This document shows, piece by piece, positions 1 to 8,602 of a stretch of DNA of 64,000 bases. The number at the start of each line of letters is the position of its first letter. The first letter of the stretch is position 1. The position numbers and the translations under genes are program-made. The notes below the pieces were generated by a model. The model saw only the letters and a list, made by a program, of their open reading frames with translations, was not told where the DNA came from and did not search any database. Source of the DNA: Actinoplanes sichuanensis. GTDB taxonomy: Bacteria > Actinomycetota > Actinomycetes > Mycobacteriales > Micromonosporaceae. The stretch covers positions 1,116,001 through 1,180,000 of the forward strand of contig NZ_AP028461.1 of the NCBI RefSeq assembly GCF_033097365.1. Direction: 5' to 3'.

Positions 1-45
1 CGGCCGGGAAGAGTGGGTTCCAGTCCACTTCGGAGGTTGTCTGAC

Positions 46-1122
46 ATGCAGCGTCGTACCCTGCTCGGAGCCGCGTTCGCCGGAACCGCCCTGGCGCTCA
101 CGGGGCGCGTCCCCGCGTACGCCCAAGGTGTTAATGAGACCGCGCTCGCCGCAGCGCTGGACCCGCTCGACCCGGCGGTGAGTGGCGCCCTGGTCCGCGT
201 CGAAGGGTCGGCCGGGCGCTGGCGCGGCCGCGCCGGGGTGGGTGACGTGCGCAGCGGCAGCCCGGTGCCGTGGGATGCCCGGTTCCGGATCGGCAGCATG
301 ACCAAGGCGTTCACCGCGACCGCGATGCTGCAGCTGGTGGCGGCCGGGCTGGTCGAGCTGGATGCGCCGGTGCGCCGCTACCTGCCGGAACGGCTGCCGG
401 AGGGCTATTCGGGCACGGTGCGGCACCTGCTCGACTACACCAGTGGGCTGAGGGCCCGGGAGATTCCGCACAAGGAGCGCGAGTGGTTCCTGGCGCACCG
501 GTTCGACACGTTCGAGCCCGGTTACCAGGTGCTGTGGAACGAGGAGCCGCTGTTCACCCCGGGTGACAAGCAGGTGTACGGCAATGTCAGCTACATCGTG
601 GCCGGGCTGGTGATCGAGAAGGTGACCGGGCGGCCGTACGCGGACGCGATCCGCCGTGGCATCCTTCGGCCGCTCGGCCTGCGCCACACCTATCTGCCGG
701 GTACGCACACCGCGATCCCGGGTCCGCACGCGCACGGCTACGAGCTGATCGACGGCGAGTACGTCGACGTGACCAGGGCCAACCCGTCGTTGCAGTGGGC
801 CGCCGCCGAGATGATCTCGACGACCGCGGATCTGGACCGCTTCCTGGCCGCGCTGCTGGGCGGCCGGCTGCTGCCGCCGCGTGAGCTGCGGGCGATGCTG
901 ACCGTGCCGTTCGAGACGGCGGCGTACGGCTGCGGGCTGAGCCGGCTGATCGTCGATGGCGTGGAGATCTGGGGCAAGTCGGGCGACCGGCCGGGCTACA
1001 ACAACGGGATGGGCGCGACCCTGGACCTGAGCCGGCGGATGGTGTTCTCGGTGAACACGCTGAAGATGGGCGGTGACACGCCGGCGATCGCGGGGCGCCT
1101 GCTGATGGCGGCGTTGACCTGA
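46..1122 (+). CDS. Secreted serine hydrolase of the beta-lactamase / D-Ala-D-Ala carboxypeptidase fold
   Basis: The 358-residue product starts at an ATG with GGAGG about ten bases upstream. Its N-terminus reads MQRRTLLG and is followed by a hydrophobic stretch ending AYA-Q near residue 27, which suggests a Tat-type signal peptide. The class C beta-lactamase-like motifs are present: SMTK at 84-87 (nucleophile Ser and general-base Lys), YGN at 178-180, and WGKSG near 310 in the place of the usual HTG/KTG triad. This family includes esterases, peptidases and penicillin-binding proteins, so the substrate cannot be assigned. It lies upstream of glgX on the same strand with a 42-base gap; no functional link is evident. 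Confidence 0.85.
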   Translation: MQRRTLLGAAFAGTALALTGRVPAYAQGVNETALAAALDPLDPAVSGALVRVEGSAGRWRGRAGVGDVRSGSPVPWDARFRIGSMTKAFTATAMLQLVAAGLVELDAPVRRYLPERLPEGYSGTVRHLLDYTSGLRAREIPHKEREWFLAHRFDTFEPGYQVLWNEEPLFTPGDKQVYGNVSYIVAGLVIEKVTGRPYADAIRRGILRPLGLRHTYLPGTHTAIPGPHAHGYELIDGEYVDVTRANPSLQWAAAEMISTTADLDRFLAALLGGRLLPPRELRAMLTVPFETAAYGCGLSRLIVDGVEIWGKSGDRPGYNNGMGATLDLSRRMVFSVNTLKMGGDTPAIAGRLLMAALT

Positions 1123-1164
1123 TCACAGTTTTCCTCGTCGCGCTTATTGGGCAAGGTGGGGGCC

Positions 1165-3273
1165 ATGCATATCTGGCCGGGCAATCCGTACCCGCTGGGC
1201 GCCACCTATGACGGTGGGGGCACCAACTTCGCGCTCTTCTCCGAGGCGGCCACCCGCGTCGAGTTGTGCCTGTTCGACGAGGACGGCAAGGAGACCCGGA
1301 TCGACCTGCCGGAGCGGGAGGCGCTGGTCTGGCACGGCTACCTGCCCAGGGTCGTGCCGGGGCAGCGGTACGGCTACCGGGTGCACGGCCCCTACGACCC
1401 GTCGCGGGGGCTGCGCTGCAACCCGTCGAAACTGCTGCTCGACCCCTATGCGAAGGCCGTCGACGGCAACTACCGCTGGGATCAGGCGCTTTTCTCGTAT
1501 AATTTCGGTGATTCCGGGTCTTTCAATGATTTTGATTCTGCGCCCTTCGCGCCGCGGTCCGTGGTGATCAACCCGTATTTCGACTGGGGCAACGACCGGC
1601 CGCTGAAGATCCCGATGTATGAGACCGTGATCTACGAGGCCCACGTCAAAGGCATGACGATCCAACACCCCGAGATCCCCGCAGATGTACGGGGTACCTA
1701 TTCCGGCCTGGCCCATCCGGCGATGATCAGGTATTTGAAAGGGCTCGGGGTGACCGCCGTCGAGCTGATGCCGGTGCACCAGTTCGTCCACGACAGCGGT
1801 CTGATCGAGCGTGGCCTCACCAACTACTGGGGCTACAACACGATCGGTTTCTTCGCCCCGCACAACGGCTATTCGTCGTTTCCCGAGGGCGGTGGCCAGG
1901 TGCAGGAGTTCAAGGCCATGGTCAAGGCCCTGCACCAGGCCGGCATCGAGGTGATCCTGGACGTCGTCTACAACCACACCGCCGAGGGCAACCACCTGGG
2001 CCCGACGCTGTCGTTCCGGGGCATCGACAATCCAGCGTACTACCGGCTCGTGGACGAGGACAAGCAGTACTACTACGACACGACGGGCACCGGGAACAGC
2101 CTGAACGTCCGGCATCACGAGTCGCTGCGGCTGATCATGGACAGCCTGCGCTACTGGGTGACCGAGATGCACGTCGACGGGTTCCGGTTCGACCTGGCCG
2201 CCGCGCTGGCCCGGGAGTTCCACGAGGTGGACCGGCTGGCCGCGTTCTTCGACCTGGTCAACCAGGACCCGGTGGTGTCGCAGGTGAAACTGATCGCCGA
2301 ACCGTGGGACGTCGGCGACGGCGGTTATCAGGTCGGCGGATTCCCACCCAACTGGACCGAGTGGAACGGCAAGTATCGCGACTCGGTCCGCGATTTCTGG
2401 CGTGGTGAGCCGTCCAGTCTCGGTGAGTTCGCCTCCCGTTTCACCGGCAGTTCCGACCTCTACCAGGATGACGGCCGCCGCCCCATCGCGTCGATCAACT
2501 TCGTCACCGCGCACGACGGCTTCACCCTGCACGACCTGGTCTCCTACAACGAGAAGCACAACGACGCCAATGGGGAGGGTAACCGCGACGGGGAGAGCCA
2601 CAACCGGTCGTGGAACTGCGGTGTCGAAGGTGAGACCGACAACGCCGACATCATCGTGCTGCGGGAGCGGCAGAAACGGAACTTCCTGGCCACCCTGCTG
2701 CTCAGCCAGGGCGTGCCGATGATCGCCCACGGCGACGAGCTCGGCCGCACCCAGCGCGGCAACAACAACGTCTACTGCCAGGACAGCGAGATCTCCTGGG
2801 TCGACTGGGTCGACGCCCGCAACGAGGATGTACTCACCGGGTTCGTCCGGCGGCTGCTCAAGCTCCGGGCCGACCACCCGATCTTCCGGCGCCGGCGGTT
2901 CTTCACCGGCCAGCCGGCCGGGGACTCGGCGCTACCGGACATCGCCTGGCTGCGCCGCGACGGCCAGGTGATGACCGACGCCGACTGGAACACCCGCAGC
3001 GGCATGACCATGACCGTCTTCCTCAACGGCCACGGCATCCCGGAACGCGACGCGCTCGGTGAGGAGATCCGGGACGACTCGTTCCTGGTGCTGTTCAACC
3101 CGCTGGACGAGGACGTCGCCTTCACCCTGCCGGGGCGCGACTACGGGCGTACCTGGGAGGTGGCCGCCAACACCGCCGACCCGCTGCTGGCGACCAGACG
3201 CAAGACCGCCCGAGCCGGTACGCGGTTCACCGTGTCACGCCACACGCTGGTCCTGCTCAGGTGCCGTTACTAG
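1165..3273 (+). CDS. glgX: Glycogen debranching enzyme GlgX (GH13)
   Basis: GlgX hydrolyses alpha-1,6 branches of phosphorylase-limited glycogen in the cytoplasm. The 702-residue product begins MHIWPGNPYPLG, the typical family start, so the ATG is preferred over an in-frame TTG 18 bases upstream. An N-terminal CBM48-like domain precedes the GH13 barrel. Visible GH13 motifs are DVVYNHT near 266, FRFDLA near 340 (nucleophile Asp), IAEPWDVG near 378 (acid/base Glu) and TAHDGF near 448. The length is normal for GlgX. No other glycogen genes adjoin it. Its stop overlaps the stop of the convergent VOC gene by four bases. Confidence 0.95.
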   Translation: MHIWPGNPYPLGATYDGGGTNFALFSEAATRVELCLFDEDGKETRIDLPEREALVWHGYLPRVVPGQRYGYRVHGPYDPSRGLRCNPSKLLLDPYAKAVDGNYRWDQALFSYNFGDSGSFNDFDSAPFAPRSVVINPYFDWGNDRPLKIPMYETVIYEAHVKGMTIQHPEIPADVRGTYSGLAHPAMIRYLKGLGVTAVELMPVHQFVHDSGLIERGLTNYWGYNTIGFFAPHNGYSSFPEGGGQVQEFKAMVKALHQAGIEVILDVVYNHTAEGNHLGPTLSFRGIDNPAYYRLVDEDKQYYYDTTGTGNSLNVRHHESLRLIMDSLRYWVTEMHVDGFRFDLAAALAREFHEVDRLAAFFDLVNQDPVVSQVKLIAEPWDVGDGGYQVGGFPPNWTEWNGKYRDSVRDFWRGEPSSLGEFASRFTGSSDLYQDDGRRPIASINFVTAHDGFTLHDLVSYNEKHNDANGEGNRDGESHNRSWNCGVEGETDNADIIVLRERQKRNFLATLLLSQGVPMIAHGDELGRTQRGNNNVYCQDSEISWVDWVDARNEDVLTGFVRRLLKLRADHPIFRRRRFFTGQPAGDSALPDIAWLRRDGQVMTDADWNTRSGMTMTVFLNGHGIPERDALGEEIRDDSFLVLFNPLDEDVAFTLPGRDYGRTWEVAANTADPLLATRRKTARAGTRFTVSRHTLVLLRCRY

Positions 3274-3611
3274 AGCTCCACGCAGAAGATGTTGCCCTCC
3301 GGGTCCTCCAGGACGGTCAGCTCGCCCGGCGTCACCACGGTGGCGCCGAGCTTGACCAGCCGGTCGACCTCGGCGGGCACATCCGCGTTCGGCGCGCGCA
3401 GGTCGAAATGCAGCCGGTTCTTCGCGGTCTTCGGCTCGGGCACCCGCTGGAACCACAGGTTCGGGCCGCCCCAGCCGGGGGCCTCGACGAACGCCTTGTC
3501 GCTGGTCGCGTCCTCATCCAACTCGCCGCCCAGCGCCGCCGCCCAGAACCGGGCCACGACCAGGGCGTCGGCGCAGTCGAAGGTCAGGCTCTTCACCCAC
3601 GAGACGGTCAT
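3270..3611 (-). CDS. VOC (glyoxalase/bleomycin-resistance fold) family protein
   Basis: This 113-residue protein is a single vicinal-oxygen-chelate module. It shows the FWAAALGG motif near 22, an N-terminal half ending in a metal-type His (RLHFDL near 68) and the C-terminal LEDPEGNIFCV signature. Its start overlaps the stop of the upstream MerR gene by four bases (ATGA), so the two are almost certainly co-transcribed. VOC proteins range from dioxygenases to binding proteins for small toxic molecules. The MerR partner suggests an inducible role, but the substrate is unknown. Confidence 0.85.
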   Translation of the reverse strand: MTVSWVKSLTFDCADALVVARFWAAALGGELDEDATSDKAFVEAPGWGGPNLWFQRVPEPKTAKNRLHFDLRAPNADVPAEVDRLVKLGATVVTPGELTVLEDPEGNIFCVEL

Positions 3612-3967
3612 GCCGACACCGACCGGTACCAGGCGATCTTCTCCCGTACCCGCTTCTGCTCCAACCGCAACCGATCCACCTTCTCGTCGATCTCCCGGTC
3701 GTGTTCCTCCAGCAGCGCCGTGCGCTGCTCGGCGCCCTCGTCGCCGAGTTGCAGCAGCTCGGCGAAGCGGCGCAGCCGCGCGATCGGCATGCCGGAATCG
3801 CGGAGGCAGCGCAGCAGCCCGAGCCGGGACAGGTCGTCCTCGGAGAAGATCCGCCGGCCGGCCGATGTCCGCTGGATGCCGTGCAGCAGCCCGATCTTCT
3901 CGTAGTAGCGAATGGTGTCGATGCTGACGCCGAGTCGCTCCGCCGTCTCCCCCGGTGTGTAAGGCAC
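3608..3967 (-). CDS. MerR-family transcriptional regulator
   Basis: This 119-residue regulator has an N-terminal winged helix (GETAERLGVSIDTIRYYEKIGLL) followed by a coiled dimerisation helix rich in Glu, Lys and Arg. There is no conserved Cys pair of the metal-sensing subgroup, so an organic or small-molecule ligand is more likely than a heavy metal. It overlaps the following VOC gene by four bases and faces the GH32-like gene across about 60 bases, so it may control both directions. The ATG gives the canonical MerR start spacing. Confidence 0.9.
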   Translation of the reverse strand: MPYTPGETAERLGVSIDTIRYYEKIGLLHGIQRTSAGRRIFSEDDLSRLGLLRCLRDSGMPIARLRRFAELLQLGDEGAEQRTALLEEHDREIDEKVDRLRLEQKRVREKIAWYRSVSA

Positions 3968-4028
3968 CCGGTCAGACTAACCGCGTCCGCCCACTGGCGC
4001 GGGACAGGCGTCGATGCCACGCTGAGGC

Positions 4029-5060
4029 ATGGAACGAGTGCCGCGGCCCCGGCTGCACTTCACCCCGCGTGCCGGCCGCGTCGGCGACCTCTTCGGCGTG
4101 CTCGCCTCCGGCGGCGGTTACCAGGTCTTCTACGAGCATCTCTCCGGCGACGCCACGGCCTGGGGTCGGGCCACCTCGGACGACCTGATCATCTGGACCG
4201 AACAGGAGGCCGGCCCGCCGACCGGCGAAGACGCGGCCCGCTGCGGCACCGTCGTCACCGGCCCGGACGGCCCGGTCCTCTTCCACACCCTCACCGGCGG
4301 CGGGGTCGCCCGAGCGACCCCGACCCCCGGCTTCGCCGGATGGCAGCGCGATCCCTCCGGTCCGTTGCTCGGCGGGCCACCGTCCGGGGTCACCGAGATG
4401 AGTGATCCGTACGTGTGGTGGGCCGGCTCAGGCTGGCGGATGCTGCTGGCCGGCACCCTCCGCGGTGGCACCGCCGGGATTCTCCAGTACCACTCGGGCG
4501 ACCTGCTGAACTGGGCGTACGACGGGGTGATCGTCTTCCGCGACCGCACCACCTGGGGCTGCCCCCGACTGTTCCCCCTGGACGGATCGTGGGTGCTCCT
4601 TCTGACCGCCGGACGGGAGCTCACCTACGGCATCGGCAATTACGACGGCATGCACTTCACCGCCCGGGCCTGGGGCACCTTCGGCCGTGGTGACGTCGGC
4701 CCGATGGTCACGTTCGTCGACGCCTCCGGGCGGCGCTGCGCCCTCGCCCGCCTCGGCGCGCCGGGCACGCTCAGCCTGCCCTGGGTGCTGTCGGTCCGCG
4801 ACGACCGGCTGATCGCCACCCCGCATCCCAACCTCGACCCCTATCTGATCAGCGGCGCGACCGGGCTGACGGCGGCCGGCGGAGAGGTACGCGACCACGG
4901 CGACCTGATCCTCACGATGCCCGCCGGAGGGGAGACCACCCTGTTCGCCGACGCGGACATCGTCGAGGTCACCGTCGAAGGAGTGAGCGGACTGGGCGTG
5001 GCCCGGCGGACCGGCCCGACCGTGCCCGGAGTGCGGTTCGCCCGGTTCGGGGCGCTCTGA
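4029..5060 (+). CDS. GH32-like five-bladed beta-propeller protein with lost catalytic residues
   Basis: The 343-residue protein resembles fructosidases of family GH32: RPRLHFTPRAG and VGDLFG align with the RPxYHFTP and NDPNG block, keeping the nucleophile-position Asp (D20). The second block, normally RDP, reads MSDPYVWW (D126 kept, Arg replaced by Ser). The block that normally supplies the acid/base Glu (WECPDLF) reads WGCPRLF, with Gly at 177. No signal peptide is visible and the C-terminal beta-sandwich is short. Catalytic loss or a changed reaction is therefore likely; this is inference from motif reading. It is divergent from the merR gene. Confidence 0.7.
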   Translation: MERVPRPRLHFTPRAGRVGDLFGVLASGGGYQVFYEHLSGDATAWGRATSDDLIIWTEQEAGPPTGEDAARCGTVVTGPDGPVLFHTLTGGGVARATPTPGFAGWQRDPSGPLLGGPPSGVTEMSDPYVWWAGSGWRMLLAGTLRGGTAGILQYHSGDLLNWAYDGVIVFRDRTTWGCPRLFPLDGSWVLLLTAGRELTYGIGNYDGMHFTARAWGTFGRGDVGPMVTFVDASGRRCALARLGAPGTLSLPWVLSVRDDRLIATPHPNLDPYLISGATGLTAAGGEVRDHGDLILTMPAGGETTLFADADIVEVTVEGVSGLGVARRTGPTVPGVRFARFGAL

Positions 5061-5094
5061 GTTTCGTCTCCGCACGGCCGGGAACCCCTTCGGT

Positions 5095-5490
5095 ATGCCT
5101 GGACGTGACGAACTCCCCGACACCCTCAAGCGCTCGCCGAAGAAGGCGCAGGACACGTTCATCAAGACCCACGACTCGGCCGTCGACCAGTACGGCGAAG
5201 GGGAGCGGGCCCATCGCACCGCGTTCTCCGCGGTTAAGCACTCCTTCGAGAAGGTCGGTGACCACTGGGAACCCAAGGCGAAGAAGGGTCCCAGCGACGC
5301 CAAGGCCGCCGGCGGGCGGGACACCAGAGCCGAGACCGCCGGTGGGGTCGACGCCAACGCCGGCAAGAAGCACCTGCTCGACGTGGCCAGACGGCTCGAC
5401 GTCACCGGGCGGTCGCGGATGACCAAGGCGGAACTGGTCGACGCCATCCAGAAGGCCAACGACCGCGCGACCCGACGGGCCCGTGGCTGA
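5095..5490 (+). CDS. ChaB family protein with C-terminal Rho-N/SAP-like domain
   Basis: The 131-residue product starts MPGRDELPDTLKRSPKKAQDTF, the ChaB signature. After a Lys/Ala-rich linker comes a C-terminal helical module near 90-125 (LLDVARRLDVTGRSRMTKAELVDAI) that looks like the Rho N-terminal/SAP-like nucleic-acid-binding fold. This two-part arrangement is common in actinobacteria. The name refers to a cation-transport regulator in E. coli, but the biochemical role is not established. The next gene overlaps its end by eight bases, suggesting co-translation. Confidence 0.85.
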   Translation: MPGRDELPDTLKRSPKKAQDTFIKTHDSAVDQYGEGERAHRTAFSAVKHSFEKVGDHWEPKAKKGPSDAKAAGGRDTRAETAGGVDANAGKKHLLDVARRLDVTGRSRMTKAELVDAIQKANDRATRRARG

Positions 5491-5968
5491 CCTGCGGCGC
5501 TTCGTGGACGCCCAGGAGGGCGTCCACGAGCAGGCCCTCGCCGAACTGACCGACGGCCGCAAGCGCGGACACTGGATGTGGTTCGTGTTTCCGCAGCTCG
5601 ACGGGCTCGGGGTCAGTTCCACCGCCCGGCGGTACGCGATTCGCGACCTCGAGGAGGCTCGGGCCTATCTGGCTCATCCGGTCCTCGGGGCGCGTCTCGT
5701 GGCGTGTGCCGAGGCGGTGCTCGGGCATCAGCGCGGTACCGCTGAGGAGATCCTCGGGTATCCGGACGTGCTCAAGCTGCGGTCGTCGATGACGCTGTTC
5801 GCCTGTGCAGCGTCCTCATCCTCGTCCGCGCCGGCATTCGCACCCGCGGCGGCGGGGTCGCCCGCGTGGCTTCGGGCGGGCGACGAGGCCGGCGTTTTCG
5901 AGCGGGTGCTCGGCCGGTACTACGACGGGCCTGATCCGCTGACCCTGCAGTTGTTGGGCGTGGGGTGA
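5483..5968 (+). CDS. DUF1810 family protein
   Basis: This 161-residue protein begins at a GTG inside the end of the ChaB gene. It has the DUF1810 landmarks: DLRRFVDAQ, GRKRGHWMWFVFPQ, YAIRDLEEARAYLAHPVLG and LKLRSSMTLF. A 25-residue Ala/Ser/Pro-rich insert near 107-130 interrupts the usual family sequence before the C-terminal LGRYYDGPDPLTLQLL. The function of DUF1810 is unknown. Its stop codon sits in the first unit of a 29-bp tandem repeat. Confidence 0.85.
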   Translation: MADLRRFVDAQEGVHEQALAELTDGRKRGHWMWFVFPQLDGLGVSSTARRYAIRDLEEARAYLAHPVLGARLVACAEAVLGHQRGTAEEILGYPDVLKLRSSMTLFACAASSSSSAPAFAPAAAGSPAWLRAGDEAGVFERVLGRYYDGPDPLTLQLLGVG

Positions 5969-6091
5969 CGGCTGGGCGGTTGCCTGGTGTGGGGTGACGG
6001 CTGGGCGGTTGCCTGGTGTGGGGTGACCGCTGGGCGGTTGTCGGCATCGGGTGACGGCTGGGCGGTTGCCTGGTGTGGGGTAACGCTGGGG
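5962..6091. repeat. 29-bp tandem repeat, about 4.5 copies
   Basis: Units GGGGTGACGGCTGGGCGGTT plus GCCTGGTGT begin at 5962, 5991, 6020 and 6049, and a partial unit begins at 6077. Units 1 and 2 are identical; unit 3 diverges in its last third. The array starts within the last codons of the DUF1810 gene, so that gene's 3' end is part of the repeat. It fills most of the gap before the carboxypeptidase gene. Confidence 0.9.
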
Positions 6092-6236
6092 CTACCTTGA
6101 AGACTCACGCTGGCGCTATCGTGTCCGCTCCATCCCGGCGGGCACGATGGCGGGCATGGAAGTGCTGGTCATCCGAAGGGGGACCGCGGCGGTGGGTCGC
6201 CGGGCCGTCCACACCGAGCGTGTGACCATCAGGGTG

Positions 6237-7643
6237 ATGCGTGCTGTCTCGGTGATTCTCGCTGGTGTCCTGTTGATCCCGCCCGGCCCGGCCGTCGCGG
6301 CGCCCGCGCCGACGGATCCGCTCGTCGCCCGGCTGGAGCAGATCTTCACCGATCAACGGCTGGTCGGTGCGACGGTGGCGGTCGAGGTCCGCGAGGCGGT
6401 CGGCGGGCGGGTCGTCTACCAGCATGATCCAGACGTGCGGGTGCTTCCCGCCTCCAACCAGAAACTGCTGACCGCGGCCGCCGCGCTCGAGGTGCTGGGT
6501 GCGGGATACCGGTTCCGGACCACCGTGCGCGGGCACGGCCGGGTTCTCTACCTCCGCGGGCAGGGCGACCCCACGCTGACATATGAGCGGATCGACCGGC
6601 TCGCCGCGGCCGTGGCCCGGGCCGGTGCGAAGCGGTATGCGCGGTTGATCGTCGACGACACCTGGTTCGACCGGGTGCCGCTGGGGCTCGACTGGTCCTG
6701 GCAAGACGAGAGTTACGGGTTCACCGCGCCGGTTTCGGCGCTGTCGTTCGCGGCGAACGAGCGGTTCGACAACGCGGCCGTGGAGATCCGATATCGGGGT
6801 GTGGCGGGGCGGCGGCCCACGGTGCGGGTCTGGCCGCCGACCGGAAGTGTTCGGGTGATCAACCGGGCCGTCACCCGGAGTGGGGACAGTGTCGGGGCGG
6901 TTCGGGCACACGGCCGGGCGGTCGTCACGCTGAGTGGCTCGGTGGCGGCCGGTCGTTCCGGGTCCGCGCTGGTCTCGGTGCCAGATCCGGCGGCCACCGC
7001 GGCAGGCCTGTTCCGGGCGGCGTTACGGCGACATGGGGTGACCGTGAGCGGGCCGACCTCGCGGGGTGTGACGCCCGGTGGCACCCGAGCCGTGGCCGCG
7101 CAGGTTTCCCGGCCGCTCGCCGAGATCCTGCCGCCGTTCCTGAAGCTGTCCAACAACGGAATCGCTGAGCTACTGGTCAAGGCGATGTCACGGGCCGCCG
7201 ATCCGGCGCGGCCGGGCAGTTGGCCGACCGGTCTGGCCGCGGCGACAGGTGCCCTCGGACGTCTCGGCGTCGATACCAGGCTGCTCACCATGGGTGACGG
7301 GTCCGGTCTCAGCCGCCGTAACTGGGTTACCGCCCGGCAGGTGACGACCGTGTTGGAGAAGGCACAGCGGCGCACGTGGTTCCCCACTTTCCGGGCGGCG
7401 CTGCCCGTCGCGGGCTCAGCAGACCCGATGGTCGGTGGCACGCTGCGTAACCGGATGCGGGGTACTGCGGCTGCCGGAAACGTCCGCGCCAAGACCGGCA
7501 CGCTGTCCGGGGTGAACGCGCTGTCCGGTTACGTGACCGGCGCCGGTGGGCGGCGGTTGGCGTTCACTTTCATCGTGAACGCCTCCGTCGACACCGCCGC
7601 CCCTCTTCTGGACGAGGCGGCGGTCGCCCTCGCCACCGTTTAG
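6237..7643 (+). CDS. dacB: D-alanyl-D-alanine carboxypeptidase/endopeptidase, PBP4 type (peptidase S13)
   Basis: The exported enzyme trims or cleaves peptidoglycan stem peptides outside the membrane. From the ATG at 6237 it is 468 residues with a signal peptide (MRAVSVILAGVLLIPPG, cleavage after AVA near 20). The penicillin-binding motifs are complete: SNQK at 73-76, SNN near 304 and KTG near 419. The inserted domain typical of PBP4 lies between the first two motifs. In-frame starts upstream (6147, 6156, 6222) would add a charged extension without a better ribosome-binding site, so the start is not certain. No other cell-wall gene adjoins it. Confidence 0.88.
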   Translation: MRAVSVILAGVLLIPPGPAVAAPAPTDPLVARLEQIFTDQRLVGATVAVEVREAVGGRVVYQHDPDVRVLPASNQKLLTAAAALEVLGAGYRFRTTVRGHGRVLYLRGQGDPTLTYERIDRLAAAVARAGAKRYARLIVDDTWFDRVPLGLDWSWQDESYGFTAPVSALSFAANERFDNAAVEIRYRGVAGRRPTVRVWPPTGSVRVINRAVTRSGDSVGAVRAHGRAVVTLSGSVAAGRSGSALVSVPDPAATAAGLFRAALRRHGVTVSGPTSRGVTPGGTRAVAAQVSRPLAEILPPFLKLSNNGIAELLVKAMSRAADPARPGSWPTGLAAATGALGRLGVDTRLLTMGDGSGLSRRNWVTARQVTTVLEKAQRRTWFPTFRAALPVAGSADPMVGGTLRNRMRGTAAAGNVRAKTGTLSGVNALSGYVTGAGGRRLAFTFIVNASVDTAAPLLDEAAVALATV

Positions 7644-7849
7644 CTGCCTTCGCCTCCCGGCCGACGTTGTTTTCCGGCCCGAGGTGGGCCTCGCTTTCGT
7701 CGCCAGCGATCCGGTATTACCGCTGGCAGCGCCGGGGCCGCTTTGGCGGTTCCCATCTTGCTTCGCCCGGGCCGCGCAGTGCGTCTCCCTGCGGCGCGAC
7801 GGCGCGGTGTCGCGGCGGGCTGCCGCGCAGCGCGGCGCGGTTGGCGCGA

Positions 7850-8420
7850 TGGTGCGGCGGCGCGGGTGGTGCGGCGGTGCGGGTGGTGCGGCGGTGCGGG
7901 TGGTGTGGTGGTGCGGGTGGTGTGGTGGTGCGGGTGGTGCGGGTGGTGTGGTGGTGCGGGTGGTGTGGTGGTGCGGGTGGTGTGGTGGCGCGGGTGGTGT
8001 GGTGGTGCGGCGGGCAGCGGTGCAGCACGCCGCGGGTGGCGCGATGGCGCGGCGGTGCGGACGGCGCGGCGGTGCGGACGGCACGGCGGTGCGGCGGTGC
8101 GGCGGTGCGGCGGTGCGGCGGTGCGGACGGCACGGCGGCGCGGCGGGGCGGCAAGGCGGCGGGCACCGGTGCGGTGGGCGGTCGTGCGGCGCGGCGGGTG
8201 GAAGCGTGGTGGGCGGTGCGGTGGTGGACCGCGACGTGGCGCAGTGCGGTGGTGCGGTGGCGGTGACGGTGGACCGCGACGTGGCGCGCGGTCCGGCGGG
8301 CGGTGGTGCGGTGGTGCGGTGGTGGCGCGGGTCCGGCGGGCGGTGGCGTGGCGGTGCGGTGGGTGGGAGCGCGGCGGGCCGCGGTGCGGGTGGGGGCGCG
8401 GGGTTCGGCGGGCGGTGTGG
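7850..8420. repeat. G/T-rich low-complexity tandem repeat tract (GGTGCGGGTGGT-type)
   Basis: Between dacB and the riboswitch lies an 800-base gene-free stretch. Its core is short interleaved units such as GGTGGTGTGGTGGTGCGGGT and GCGGTGCGGCG, strongly G-rich on the plus strand. Open frames cross it on both strands, but they translate to Val/Trp/Cys/Gly or His/Pro/Thr runs with no motif and no ribosome-binding site, so I do not call genes. Repeated GG and GGG runs could form G-quadruplexes in single-stranded DNA or RNA (inference). Confidence 0.85.
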
Positions 8421-8470
8421 TGGAGGAAACCGGGGCGAGATTCGTGGGGGCGCGGTGGTATGTTTCGCGC

Positions 8471-8585
8471 GGGTCATGAGTGCCAGCGATCAGCCCCGGC
8501 TTGCTGGCCGGCAACCCTCCGCTTCGTGGGCGGGGTGCCCCGGGTGATGACCGGGTTCAGTGCGACCTGCGCTGGACAAGCCGCG
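8471..8585 (+). promoter_or_regulatory. SAM-IV riboswitch
   Basis: The leader carries the conserved SAM-IV core: GGTCATGAGTGCCAGCG at 8472, then CCCCGGCTTGCTGG, CCGGCAACCCTCC and GGGGTGCCCCGGGTGATGACC. The closing helix pairs GGTCAT (8472-8477) with ATGACC (8547-8552). The following GTTCAGTGCGACCTGCGCTGG fits the region 3' of the core used for the distal helix/pseudoknot. SAM-IV is an actinobacterial S-adenosylmethionine sensor that usually lowers expression of sulfur-metabolism genes when SAM is abundant. The ribosome-binding site AAGGGGA and ATG of the GNAT gene follow within 20 bases, so translational control is plausible. The exact 3' end is estimated. Confidence 0.9.
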
Positions 8586-8602
8586 AGCCCAAGGGGACTC
8601 TC

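Noticed and set aside
1144..2877. 577-codon frame antisense to glgX
   Set aside because: It mirrors the codon bias of glgX, shows no domain, and glgX has all GH13 motifs.
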